Assembly: GCA_015680685.1 (NCBI GenBank)
Contig: MNCI01021501.1
Location: 379,898-434,569 of the forward strand
Length of the DNA: 54,672 bases
DNA from: Gnetum montanum
Lineage: Eukaryota; Streptophyta; Gnetopsida; Gnetales; Gnetaceae
Direction: 5' to 3'
Below are positions 45,060 through 54,672 of this stretch, piece by piece (position 1 is the first letter of the stretch; each line of letters starts with the position of its first letter). The notes under the pieces were generated by a model. The model was not told the origin of the DNA and made no database searches. It worked only from the letters and a program-made list of their open reading frames with translations. A program made the position numbers and the translations under genes.

Positions 45060-47951
45060 AATAATGACTTCATTGATTCTTGGTAAAATTGTTATAAATT
45101 TTGGATCTCCATTTCTAGGAATGTTGAGCAATAGGACATGAAAAAAACATGAGAAAATTATTCTTTGCTTCTACAAAGAGGAAATTGATGGAAAAAAATT
45201 TCTCATATGTTTAAGACAAATGTCGATATAAAACACCATTAAAAAGTACAAAATTTAGAAAATTTAGGAGCTCTCTCAATATATTTCTTTTTTTCTCATC
45301 CAAAAGTGCAATGATAATTGTATATTCCAGGCCTTATTAAATTTGTTATGAATAAAATCATTCTTTCTTATAACCTCATAAGAAAATTTCAAATTAAAAG
45401 GAAAAACATATTTGCCATCTTTCCAAAAAAAATCCAAAAAATATTAGTGCAAATTGTTTAAAATTTAAATAAATTCTGAAGATTAAAAATTAAATTTTCA
45501 AATTTCTTTGTCCTCTTTCTATTCAAATCATAGAGGCTAGAAGCTTTATTCCAAGTAATCCATCTATGATTCATATGTAGATAAGAAAGTACAATGATAC
45601 AAAATTTTCTCTAAGTGGTGCATAATCCAGATGCATTATTAGCCAAGCTCCTTCATGAAAAGAAAGCGATCATGGGCTAATTTGCTTAAGTATATCTTCT
45701 GAAACTGTAATATTATTTTAATTCCAATATTTACTAAGCTTGCACCAAGTCTTTCAAATATGTTTAAGAATTGAAGAACCAAGAATAAAAGTGGCCCAAG
45801 GAAAAAGAATATGGTATAAACTAGTATTAATGGTGTAGCTCAATATAGATCTTATTTTAAATGTTGAACTTGATAGAATACAACAAATACTTAATATTAC
45901 TCCTTAAGCTTAACATTTGAAATTCAAACATGTTTTAGTATCTATTCAATCACTCCATGACTTAAAAAATGACAAATAAACATGTTAGAATTACCTTTTA
46001 ACTCTCTTTACTATACAACAGAAATTAAGAGTTTCATTCACTACCAACAACTATGGAGTAATAAGCTCTAAAAAAATTATTAAAAAATAATCATTTTAAA
46101 TAAGCATCATTTGACTTAATAAAATATCATTCTTGACTCATAAAGCAATAACTGAAAAGGTACAAAGATGGTGAGTAGTTTCTTTTCTTGAAACTTTGTT
46201 ATAAATTATGTTGACCTTAAAGTTCTTTTGTAATGTAAGAAGAATGTCTAGAAATATTAGAGGCACTATTTGCTTCAAAATATATTAACAGAAGAAAAAT
46301 ATAAATTATCTAGAAGGAAAATATGCTTGTCATGAAAACTCAATAAGAATTTAACTTCAACATTAACTATAGAAGGATTAAACGATATAAGATACAAGCA
46401 AGAGAATTCTAAAGAAAATGTTATAATTTAGCAAAAGCCTCTATATTTGCATTTAATAAATTATAAAAAATTCTAGCTAATGATTCTTCCTTTGACTTAG
46501 GGGTTGCATGTTTCACAATAGATTCAAATTCAGATAATTCACATGATGGTGATGATGGAACATACACTACAATGTTAATATTCGAGTATCATAAAATATT
46601 GATATGTGTAAAATATAACCTAAGATGTATAACCGAGTAACTGGTTAATCTTAGATGTATTCAATGTGTGTGCCTTGAACATGAAAACTAGGAGCATATA
46701 TAGTTGTAAGCAAACTATCATGTTGGTTACTGAAACAGATAGGATGATTAGTTAGGAGCACATCCACAAACTAGTTAACATTAGTTACTATTTACAAATT
46801 GTTCATACGAGCATGATGGTGTAAACTAGTATTTATGGTGTAACTGAATATAGACCTTATTTTGAATGTTGTGCTTGATGAAACACATCAAACCCTTAAC
46901 GTTTCTAATCTCATCGTTACAACCAATCTTAAGAAACATTTCTTCAAGGATAAGAAACACATTAAAACCTATCCTATTTTACAAGCATCCTTGGATTTTT
47001 ACTTCATCCTAAAGGCTTTATGTAAATAAAAAAGAAATAAGGTAAAGAGGAATACATTCAGGGATGTAACTATAACATAAGTTGTTAAATGATGCCACCT
47101 TTAATTAAAAACAAGAAGAAAATTAAAACTAAAATTTTATTGTTTGTAAAGACCTAATGAATCTATCAACAAAATTAATGCATGCAAAATACATTAATAG
47201 CAATAAATTCTATACTAAATGTGTTTCATAATTATATAACTTGAACACTTCTTCTATATAATTTTTTAAAACCAACATTGTTAACTTGAATAGCTTATAT
47301 AAAAATTAATTAGAGATTTTACATTTTTAAAAGAAATTTGTTTAATACGATTCTAGTAATACATGTTGTTTATCTTCTACTATGTGTAGAAAACAAACTT
47401 AGCATGTTTTATCTTCATGCGGCACATTATATCATATTTTAGTTTCAACTTAGAGGTAGTATAGCCTCATTATTACTCTACTAATTAGTGCTCTTATAGA
47501 TATTAAAATTGCAACATGTAGATATTCTACTTTATCATGTTTACCACCTTTAATATTTTGCTAGTAAAATAAATGCTTTTTCTGTACTTGTACCTCACTT
47601 TATCATCATTCTAAAAACTTTTTTCTTAAATTTCCAAGCTTATTTTGAATTTATTTTGACATTAGTATTTTCAATATCCCATTTTTGTAGCCATAATCTT
47701 CCTTCATGGAACCACCCTTATTGTTAAAAATTTTAGATAATCTCTCATGAGATCTTATTATCATTTTTATTATTTAAATAGAATGTTAAGCATTGATAAA
47801 TTGCTTTAGCTTCCAATGATAATAAATTAGCTTCTAATAAAAGTATTGTATATGGAACTTAAGTTTTTACCTTGAATTCATTCAACAAGACATATTTTTG
47901 AAGTTTTTTAGTTTTCTTCCATGATTCTTAATCAAGGCCTAGTCCCCATAC
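45060..47951. other. AT-rich stretch without recognisable genes
   Basis: Apart from the repeat copies noted at 45,820 and 46,595-46,840, I see no coding homology, RNA gene or element end. A minus-strand reading of 45,060-45,800 has a faint resemblance to sequence downstream of RT in plant LINEs but is too broken to call. Confidence 0.4.
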
Positions 47952-49048
47952 TGTTGTACTTTTGGTATGTCAAAACCTTAACAAAAATGGAAAAAATAGA
48001 ATGTTTGTGGTGGATGATGATTTTTCAGGACATGAATAAGAACTCCATAATGAGATTTGAGAACTCAAGGAAATAAGATCTATGACAAGATGTTGAAATG
48101 AAGAGTACATGGGCAAGATGAGAGCATGGATAAAAATGAAGACTACAAATCAAATAAAGATGCTCCAAGAACTACCAAGAAGGTAAATTGACAAGAGAAA
48201 GCATTAGAAGTCAAAGCTCAAAACTTGAGGAGACATCTTTGAAAAATAGTAGATTTCTATCTGTAATAGTAGACATCCCCCTGTAGACGTCCCACTATAG
48301 ACATCCCATCTACTAGTTAGATGTCTCTCATGAATTGAGGCCAATCTCAGTTAGATGTTCCAACTTCGAAGTAGACATCTACACTAGCTATTTGGTAGTG
48401 ATTGCATGAAATTTGAGGAGTTTTCAAGAGCTTAGAAGTTATAAGATGATGTCAAAATCTTGGGAATTGTGCAAGCATTATTCACACATAAGATCTTCAT
48501 TGTTTATTCTATGCAATTCTATTCTTCCTCCTCATTGTAACATCATTTTTGTCTAATTGTAATTTGTATTGTGCTTCAAGTACAAGGACTTGAAAATATA
48601 GTTAGATTCTTTCCTTGTTTCTTTTCTCTCTTTCTTGTAGCCCTGTGGGGTTGATGTGCTTCTTGTGAGAAGGCATCCATATTCAGCTTGTCAAGATCCA
48701 ATGGGATTGAGTGGTTTTTCAGTGTCAAAATGCTCAAGAGCATAGCTAAATTTTGTAAAGGTTGTGAGATCCTTGAAACCATATTCTGAGCTTGTTGGGA
48801 CCTTGTGGGGTTGAGTGGTTTCATAGTGGTGGAACACTTCAGAGTGTAGCTTAGAGATTGTACAAGGTGTGGTGTCCTTCAAATAACATTTTTTGAAGAA
48901 ACAAAGTCCAGAGGTATGCACGGATTCTACTCTTTGAGTGTGGACATATTCAAGTTGGAGAACCACATAAAATTTAATGTGTTCATGTGGTTGATGTAAT
49001 TTTAGTTGGTGAACTTATTCAATCCCCCTTCTAAGTTCTTAATCCACA
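47952..49048 (+). repeat. 5' LTR of copia element K
   Basis: Starts TGTTGTACTTTTGG and ends CCACA two bases before the primer site. Contains AATCCCCCTTCTAAGTTCTT just before its end, a hallmark of many plant copia LTRs. The second half carries three imperfect copies of a GTGGGGTTGAGTGGTT-type block (about 48,645, 48,700, 48,805). The partner LTR is not in the window. Confidence 0.75.
48272..48379 (+). promoter_or_regulatory. GACATC/GACGTC array in the K LTR
   Basis: Cores start at 48,272 (GACATC), 48,287 (GACGTC), 48,300 (GACATC), 48,320 (GATGTC), 48,354 (GATGTT) and 48,374 (GACATC). Steps of 15, 13, 20, 34 and 20 bp resemble the family 1 array although K is a different superfamily. No good TATA box was identified. 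Likely a U3 enhancer; inferred. Confidence 0.5.
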
Positions 49049-49050
49049 AG

Positions 49051-49070
49051 TGATATTCGAGCTTGGTACT
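49051..49070 (+). other. Primer binding site of element K (tRNA-Met type)
   Basis: TGATATTCGAGCTTGGTACT corresponds to the TGGTATCAGAGC initiator tRNA-Met site common in plant copia elements, 9 of 12 bases matching. Confidence 0.75.
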
Positions 49071-49104
49071 CTCAAGTTTGTGCTTCAACTTTCAAGAGTA
49101 AATT

Positions 49105-50530
49105 ATGGAGGGAACATCCTACACAAAACCACCAATGTTTGATGGTTTAATTTTTCATATTAGAAGGAAAGGATGCAAGGCTTCTTTGAGTCCCTAGAAT
49201 TTAAAGTATGAAATTCAATCCTTGAAGGTTATATACCACCCATCGACAACACATGAAAATCTCTCAAGCCATGGAACAAATGAAAGCTTGAAGAAAGAGA
49301 TAAGTTTATGTATGAATCTAAGGCAAAAAATTGTTTATATTGTGAATTAAATAAGTTTTAATTTAATAGAATAGTTGGATGTAAGACTACTAAGAAAATT
49401 TAAGAAACCTTAGAGGCTACCTATGAGTGCACATTAATAGATAGACAATTAAAACTTTTGGTCTTACAAAGTGAATAAAACTTAAGATGAGGGATGGTGA
49501 AAAGATTAAAGATTATTCTCTAGGGAAAATGATATAGTTGTAGTAATTAGGGGTATAGGCAAGGACCTATCTAAAAGTGATGTAATTATAAAAATGATTA
49601 GAACACTACAACTTGAATTTAGACCTAGGTTACAACTATGGAAGAAATTAGATATTTTTTGGTCCTAAAATTTGAAGAGCTTTAAAGTGCTGTTCTTTCT
49701 TATGAAATGAATCTCATAAGAAAAGAAGCAATAAAAGAAATGCCTATTGCCCTTAAATCATCATCAAAGAAGAAGGAATTGATTGAACAATAAATGAATA
49801 GTGAGGAAGAAATAGCTCTTCTATCAAGAAGAGTTCAAAGGCTTTGAGTAAGAAAAGGAATAAGCTTCAATTAAACAAGGCCAAACCAATCCAACATCAA
49901 GAGTAAAGATAAAGGTAATAATTTTTCAAATTTAAAATTTGATGCATTTTCAATAGAACGTTGGGTATGTGGTGGAAGAGGCCATGTGGCCTTCGAATAT
50001 TCTAGAATTGGTAGGTTGTAATGAAAAGATAAGTCTAAAGTAGATATGAAAAAGAAAAACTTCTACACAAGCTAGGATGATGGAGAATAAAGTGAAGAAG
50101 AGGTGGATGAACCTTCAAAAGATTCAAATCTCATATGTATGGCTCTCACAAATGACAATGCTAGCTTATCTGATGATGATGATCAAATGACAATTGATGA
50201 AGAAAGGTATGAGCTCTTGTGCAATGAACTTCTATCTATTCAAAATATTTGTATAAAATTAAAGATGGAATTAAAGAATAAGGATTAAGATGTATATTTA
50301 TTAAATATGAAAATTTTAGATCTCACAAAAAAAATTTGAGATCTAAGGGCTAAGAATAAAAAACTAACTTTGTCCTATGACTAGATTAAGAAAGAACTTG
50401 CATATGCTAAACTTGTAAATGAGAGGCTGGTCAAAGGAAAAGGATCTCTTCAGATAATTCTTGGGCAAGGAAGAAGTCCATATGATAAAAGTGTACTAGG
50501 ATGTTATCAACAAGAACAAGCATCCACATA
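49105..50530 (+). pseudogene. Gag of copia element K
   Basis: Starts MEGTSYTKPPMFDGL at 49,105, the usual opening of copia gag (P-x-FDG). A zinc knuckle at about 49,960 reads RWVCGGRGHVAFEY, that is CX2CX4HX4C with the first and last cysteine changed to Arg and Tyr. An acidic block EEVDEPSKDSNLICMAL with an open frame at 50,103-50,288 follows, then LQIILGQGRSPYDKSVLG near 50,450-50,500, the block just before copia protease. Several shifts and stops. Cut by element E. Confidence 0.8.
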
Positions 50531-51389
50531 TGATATGTCTCGATATTGGACCCTCAATATTAGACCCGCGATATCGGGCCCTCGATATCGGATATGCGAT
50601 ATCAGAGATGTTGAAGCGATATCAGACATGCGATGTCGGAACCTGTCTCGTCGCCTATAAATAAGAGACAGGGGCACTTGGTTTTACATTATTTTTTTAG
50701 TCCCTTAGCTAAATTATTGTTGTTTTTCTATTCCAGAGTTAGAATTATTTCTGAGTGCTTGTAGTAGTAGTCATAAAGTGAATGGATCTTTATTCGAGCA
50801 TTGTGTACCTCAGCACACCTTGTGTCTGGAAATAAAGACAAACTTTGTGATAAACCTTGCAACATTCAAAATAGCTTAATTATTGCATTTTATGTTATTT
50901 ACTATTATTTGATATTCTCATTAGTTAATCAATGCTATTTCTATTGAATTGTTAATTATCAATGAATTAGCACACTTAGCATGACACTTCGAGCATACAT
51001 GGAACACTTGGTAACCCAGTAACGACTAGCGTTTGGTAATCCCAGTAGTGTTACACTAGTTTAGGATGTGTTTGGAGAGTAGGAACGGATGCTGTTGTTA
51101 GGATTAGTTAGAGAATAGTTAATTAGTTAAATCAATTTAGTTATTAATTTACTTCATTTCTCTCTTTTAATCATCAAGAACATAAAACATACAATAATAA
51201 AAATCACATACCTCGAGTTTACTTAACCATACAATTATGCCTTACAAGTAAGCTTGGGAAGACAATGATCACACAAATCATCCTTGTTCTGTGTAAGCAC
51301 ATAAGCACTTAATCCTTAGAGTTCAATCGGATCACACGTGAACGTTCGTATTTCTATGGTTGGGCATAGGAGTACCTCACCACTCATCA
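50531..51389 (+). repeat. 5' LTR of element E
   Basis: 859 bp, TGATATGTC at the start and CACTCATCA at the end, followed by the primer site. Aligned with the LTRs of F, D, G and H. The preceding ACATA is the candidate target duplication. Confidence 0.85.
50542..50663 (+). promoter_or_regulatory. U3 dyad array and TATA box of element E
   Basis: Cores start at 50,542 (GATATT), 50,556 (AATATT), 50,570, 50,584 and 50,598 (GATATC), 50,618 (GATATC) and 50,632 (GATGTC): steps 14, 14, 14, 14, 20, 14. The unit is roughly CGATATCGGRCCCT. TATAAATA follows at 50,656-50,663, 24 bp after the last core start. The clearest copy of the array in the window. Confidence 0.75.
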
Positions 51390-51390
51390 T

Positions 51391-51407
51391 TGGCATCGTT
51401 GCTGGGG
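51391..51407 (+). other. Primer binding site of element E (tRNA-Asp type)
   Basis: TGGCATCGTTGCTGGGG, 14 of 17 bases identical to the tRNA-Asp type site TGGCGCCGTTGCCGGGG; the three differences are transitions. The best-kept primer site of the family in this window. Confidence 0.85.
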
Positions 51408-51524
51408 GTTTTGTTGTTTGTGCACTGATTAGAACTTAGGAAATCTGTCCATCATTGGAATGAACCCTTAGAGTAACTATCCTACAATCACTAGAAAAGG
51501 GTATCGCACAATGACTAATCAATC

Positions 51525-53977
51525 ATGTATCCTTCTTCTTATGAGAGTGCTTCATTGACTAGGTTTGACACCATGAATAACTAGAGGCGGGGTGCACATG
51601 ATGATCCGCCAGTGCCCCAATAGTTTCACATGGTATACGCTCATCCTGATGAGTATATACCAGAATTTACCTTTATCCTCCACCAGGATGAACAACTATG
51701 TTAGTGTGATTTAGAAGGTAACATAGTGTTACCTCCTGATCGCTTAATCTCAGACATGCTTCTTTGTGCTCTCACACGAATTGGTATGTAGCACTTACAA
51801 TTGGAGTACGTTGTGCATGAATAAGATTCACGAGATTATCAACCCACGGAGGCACAACACCAAAGGGATTTGCAATAGGAGAGACATTACAAATCCATGA
51901 AGGGGAAATGGTCTTAGGATGTCCCATATGTCCTAAGTGAAAACGAGAGTGGTGAACTTGCCTTGGGAGGTTTTCCACAAAATGATGTTCCTCTTGTTGA
52001 CTTCGGTCAAGGAGTTGTGTATCAGAATCTTTACTCAACTATTCATAACCTAGGATTTGGTACCAACGGGCACAAAGGGTTTGAAAAAGGAACACGATTG
52101 CACAACAATGATGGACATTTCGATCATAACCATGACCGAGGTTGTGACCACCAAAGAGAAAGTGACAGGTGCCATCATAGTGCTAGTCCTCCTTCCTCTT
52201 CACCTTCATCATCTCCTTCCCCCTCTCCTTTGGGATTTGGATGCAGTCACAAAGGGAAAGACCATGAGGACAATGGTAAGCAAAATAAAAATCACAAACA
52301 AAACAATAAAGAAAGGGGGTAAGGGAATTCCAGAGAGACACATCACAAAAGAAGGGAGAGTAGGGAACAACATAGGCATCATAGACACCATAGACATTAT
52401 GATCATGATGAACCCCTACTCGCCACTCAAAGTATGTTAGATATAACTGAGGTCATTAGGATTCCAACAAGGCACCAGAAAGGTAGTAGGATCAAAAGAC
52501 TAGACATGAATAACATCCCATGATTTGAAGGGGGATACAATGCTAATTCTCAAAATCATTTACAAGCATTCCATGACGCATGTGCCTTGCAAAATATAGA
52601 AAATGAGTTGCAAAAGCTAAAGTTGTTTCCATGAATACTAATCAAGGAAGTGGAAAGCTGTAACTGGTCCTTAGAACTAGAATCCATTTGTCAATGGAGT
52701 ACCATGTTGGAGCTATTCAATGATAAGTATCAAACATACTCTTGAGTGTCCAACTTGTGTAAGAAAATCCAAGGATGGAAACAAGGAGGACACAAATCCT
52801 TGGATGCTGCCATGGGCTACTGATATTATACATCATTGCATTGCTGCCCTAGCCATGGTTACTCGCAAAAGGAAAAGCTATGCCATCTCATGGATGGGCT
52901 TAGGTACGAAACATGAAGAACCCTTGGGACTTATGCCCAAGGAAGGCTATCCGAGCTCAGAGCCCACCAAATACAAAGATTGTTTGAGCAAGTTGCTAAG
53001 GAGGAAGGCAAGTTGAGGAAAAGAGAAAGTGCAGAGGAGTACAACAGAGATCCTTCCATTTGAAAGAAGGAAATTAGATTTTGCAAAGATGAACGAGAGA
53101 CCACTTGAAGAGATGGTTAATAGAAAGACTTTGCCCATTCAAAAATTTGCATCATAAGTATCGACAAAGGTAAATCAAATGTGGAACTCCCTAGTTGATA
53201 ATTTCAAACTATTCTAAAAATAGTAGAGGAGTCTAGAGAACAAAGTAGTGACCGAGAGAGAAGGAAAAATAAGGAAGCTGAGTATGCACGTAGCCAAGGT
53301 AAGGGAAAAGTTACCATCATTGAAGAGGTTGTGGATTCAGACACAGACAATGATGGCAGATGTGAAATATGCCAATATGACTATCCTAAAGGATGTTACC
53401 TAGTAGTATCACATTTGCAAGAGTCTAGGGTGTATGCACTAAATCCATGGTTAAACAGACGACAAACACCCAGAAAGTTACCTTATCCTCAAGGTAACCC
53501 AAGGCAGCTCCACCAACCCTTGACATATTATCTGAGTGGAGCTCCACCACAACTGAATGAATAGTATCAATAGTGGAAACACCCATAATCATGGGGAATG
53601 CCACTACCACGTCAATAGTACCCTTACCGTTAACCTAACCCATACGGGTATTACGTTTAGTAGCCAATCTCTCCATGTGACTCTACTAGTCATGTCACTC
53701 CTCAACCTCACTACCAAACCCCTGGGTACTATAGAACTCCTTCTCCAAGGAGTGATGTTCCACACACGTACTTTCCTTCTCATCTGTTTGCACCTCTTCC
53801 ACCCTCAACTCCATTACCACCTGCTCCAACTATGTAGGATGAGCTTCTTACCTAGCCATAGCAACGTAACACTATAAGGGCTATCAACCCTCAACCTACT
53901 ATTGGTTTGGACAACCGATCAAAGAAGAGACCCTTATTTAGAACCAACAGCCCAACCAAGTCCTTAAAACCACAAGC
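51525..53977 (+). pseudogene. Gag of element E
   Basis: One frame can be followed from MYPSSYESASLTRFDTMNN at 51,525 to the N at 53,978, about 817 codons, with no frame change and only stops of the C to T or G to A type. Parts: acidic N-terminus, His/Asp/Ser-rich stretch (DHNHDRGCDHQRESDRCHH near 52,130), basic SREQHRHHRHHRH block near 52,360, gag domain from LDMNNIP (52,503), QAFHDACALQNIENELQKL and CPSHGYSQKEKLCHLMDGL near 52,840, a Lys/Glu-rich linker, knuckle CEICQYDYPKGC near 53,360, and a Pro/Tyr-rich tail. It matches gag of D and B block by block. Confidence 0.85.
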
Positions 53978-54020
53978 NATTTAGAACCAACAGCCCAACC
54001 AAGTCCTTAAAACCACAAGC
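53936..54020. repeat. 42-bp duplication around a single N (assembly join)
   Basis: 53,936-53,977 and 53,979-54,020 are identical with one N between. The extra 43 bases shift the frame by one; without them the gag frame continues straight into the protease frame of element E. Confidence 0.95.
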
Positions 54021-54090
54021 AACTAATTATCCAAACACCTCGGTATCATTTGAATCCTCAGAGTTTCCTTCAAACCAAAAAATTCACCTA

Positions 54091-54672
54091 ATGCATACTG
54101 TCATGTTAACCCATGCCATCATCGATTGGATTAAAGCTGGCCATCTTCCTAGAAAATTCTCTAATCCTAGAAGTCCTCTTATTTATTTATGGATCACTAG
54201 AAATGAGCCTTGCAAAGCCCTTCTGGATTTAGGTTTTGGTGTTAATTTAATCTTCCAGGAAATGTATAGAGCCTGGAACCTACCTCCATTAAAGAAAAGC
54301 AACATTTGTTTAGAGTTGGTTGACTAGTCCATCACTGTTCCATTGGGACTAGTGGAGGACATTGTTACCACTATTTGTGGGTGGTTGTATCCAGCCGATT
54401 TCCTAGTGATCTAAGTCAATAACTGTAAGGGGGACTTCCCAATCATAATGGGAAGAGCATGGCTAAGTACGATTGATGCACACCTAGGAATATGTGATCT
54501 TTCCCTAGATATATCAAAAGAAAATATGTTTGGAAAGATCAAAAAGAAGAAAGTTCTATGCATTGCATATAGTGACACAGGGTGCAATTGTGTGTAGAAG
54601 TCTTGGTTTGTACAATGCTTAACATTGCCTACATGCAACCAATGTGCACAAGTGACTAACATACAAATATGC
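54091..54672 (+). pseudogene. Aspartic protease of element E, open at window end
   Basis: An open stretch of 78 codons contains the catalytic motif CKALLDLGFGVNLIFQEMY (about 54,210-54,265), D-L-G-F where D-S-G-A is usual, followed by NLPPLKKSN. After a stop come LGLVEDIVTTI and GRAWLSTIDAHLGI (54,340-54,490), then KKKVLCIAYSDTGCN. Element B has the same order at 11,020-10,700. The frame is that of gag once the 43-base assembly insertion is discounted. Confidence 0.85.

Larger units (their letters stand above)
42590..45060. repeat. Three diverged copies of an AT-rich repeat
   Basis: A block with ATTAGATCATTAGCAT, then an AATGGTTTTGGGGATG-like stretch and a GGATCAAGCCTTAC-like stretch, occurs at about 42,600-42,800, 43,395-43,640 and 44,510-44,770. 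The first and third copies continue together (AGCTTTCA...TCTTTGAGAAT...AGCTTCCA) to 43,110 and 45,055. Non-coding; no element type assigned. Confidence 0.7.
47952..50530 (+). mobile_element. Element K: Ty1/copia retrotransposon, 5' part
   Basis: LTR (47,952-49,048), a tRNA-Met type primer site and gag on the plus strand, cut at 50,530 by the 5' LTR of element E. The remainder would lie beyond the window if E is complete. Confidence 0.8.
50531..54672 (+). mobile_element. Element E: family 1 Ty3/gypsy retrotransposon, truncated by window end
   Basis: 5' LTR, tRNA-Asp primer site, gag and protease in order on the plus strand, inserted into the gag of copia element K. RT and the rest lie outside the window. 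The gag frame is kept over 2.4 kb. Confidence 0.85.

Noticed and set aside
45060-45800. LINE remnant on the minus strand
   Set aside because: A faint resemblance to sequence downstream of RT in plant LINEs, but no RT or endonuclease motif can be read.
50542-50637. CRISPR-like spaced repeats
   Set aside because: Units are 14 bp, without unique spacers, lie in an LTR promoter, and the genome is a plant nuclear one.

Overview
The window looks like intergenic nuclear DNA from a seed plant with a large, repeat-filled genome. It is AT-rich, no host gene is recognisable, and almost all identifiable sequence is decayed LTR retrotransposon. A gymnosperm would fit the age and depth of nesting, but that is inference; the sequence does not fix the species. 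Every coding feature below is a pseudogene. Many stops are of the CAA/CAG/CGA/TGG to stop type, as expected from deamination of methylated cytosine.

Layout. 1-959: 3' end and 3' LTR of element F (+). 2.5-9.39 kb: element A (-), an Athila-type Ty3/gypsy element with 5' LTR, tRNA-Asp primer site, gag, protease, RT, RNase H and integrase. Its LTR abuts the RT of element B (-, 9.39-12.56 kb). B's gag is in turn cut by LTR H (12.56-13.44 kb). 13.57-40.1 kb: a three-level nest. A Tat-like element T (+) is interrupted inside its protease by an Athila-type element C (+, 17,754-36,894, target duplication TGGGA). C is interrupted inside gag by element D (-, 19,956-28,105, target duplication ATAAT). 40.1-41.5 kb: 5' LTR and leader of element G (-). 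41.5-47.9 kb: AT-rich unclassified repeats with a tRNA-like SINE fragment. 47.95-50.53 kb: LTR and gag of a Ty1/copia element K (+), interrupted by element E (+), which runs off the window end after gag and protease.

B, D, E, F, G and H form one family (family 1): LTRs of about 830-890 bp (F is shortened to 469 bp), TGATGAG/CTCATCA-type ends, a tRNA-Asp-type primer site and related gag where these survive. Its most striking property is in the U3 part of the LTR. A row of short dyad motifs (GATATC, GATGTC, GATGCA variants) is repeated on a 14-bp step with one 20-bp step, ending about 24 bp from the TATA box. The register is kept between copies although the motif itself differs. A similar motif row with TATA boxes also lies inside element D, about 550 bp upstream of a long third ORF (ORF3).

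Element D holds a gag frame and a long ORF3 frame but no visible pol, and a 425-base assembly gap lies between them. Element C has an ORF3 of comparable layout downstream of integrase. Two single-N positions are flanked by identical 42-bp duplications and look like assembly joins; removing one of them restores a single gag-protease frame in E.
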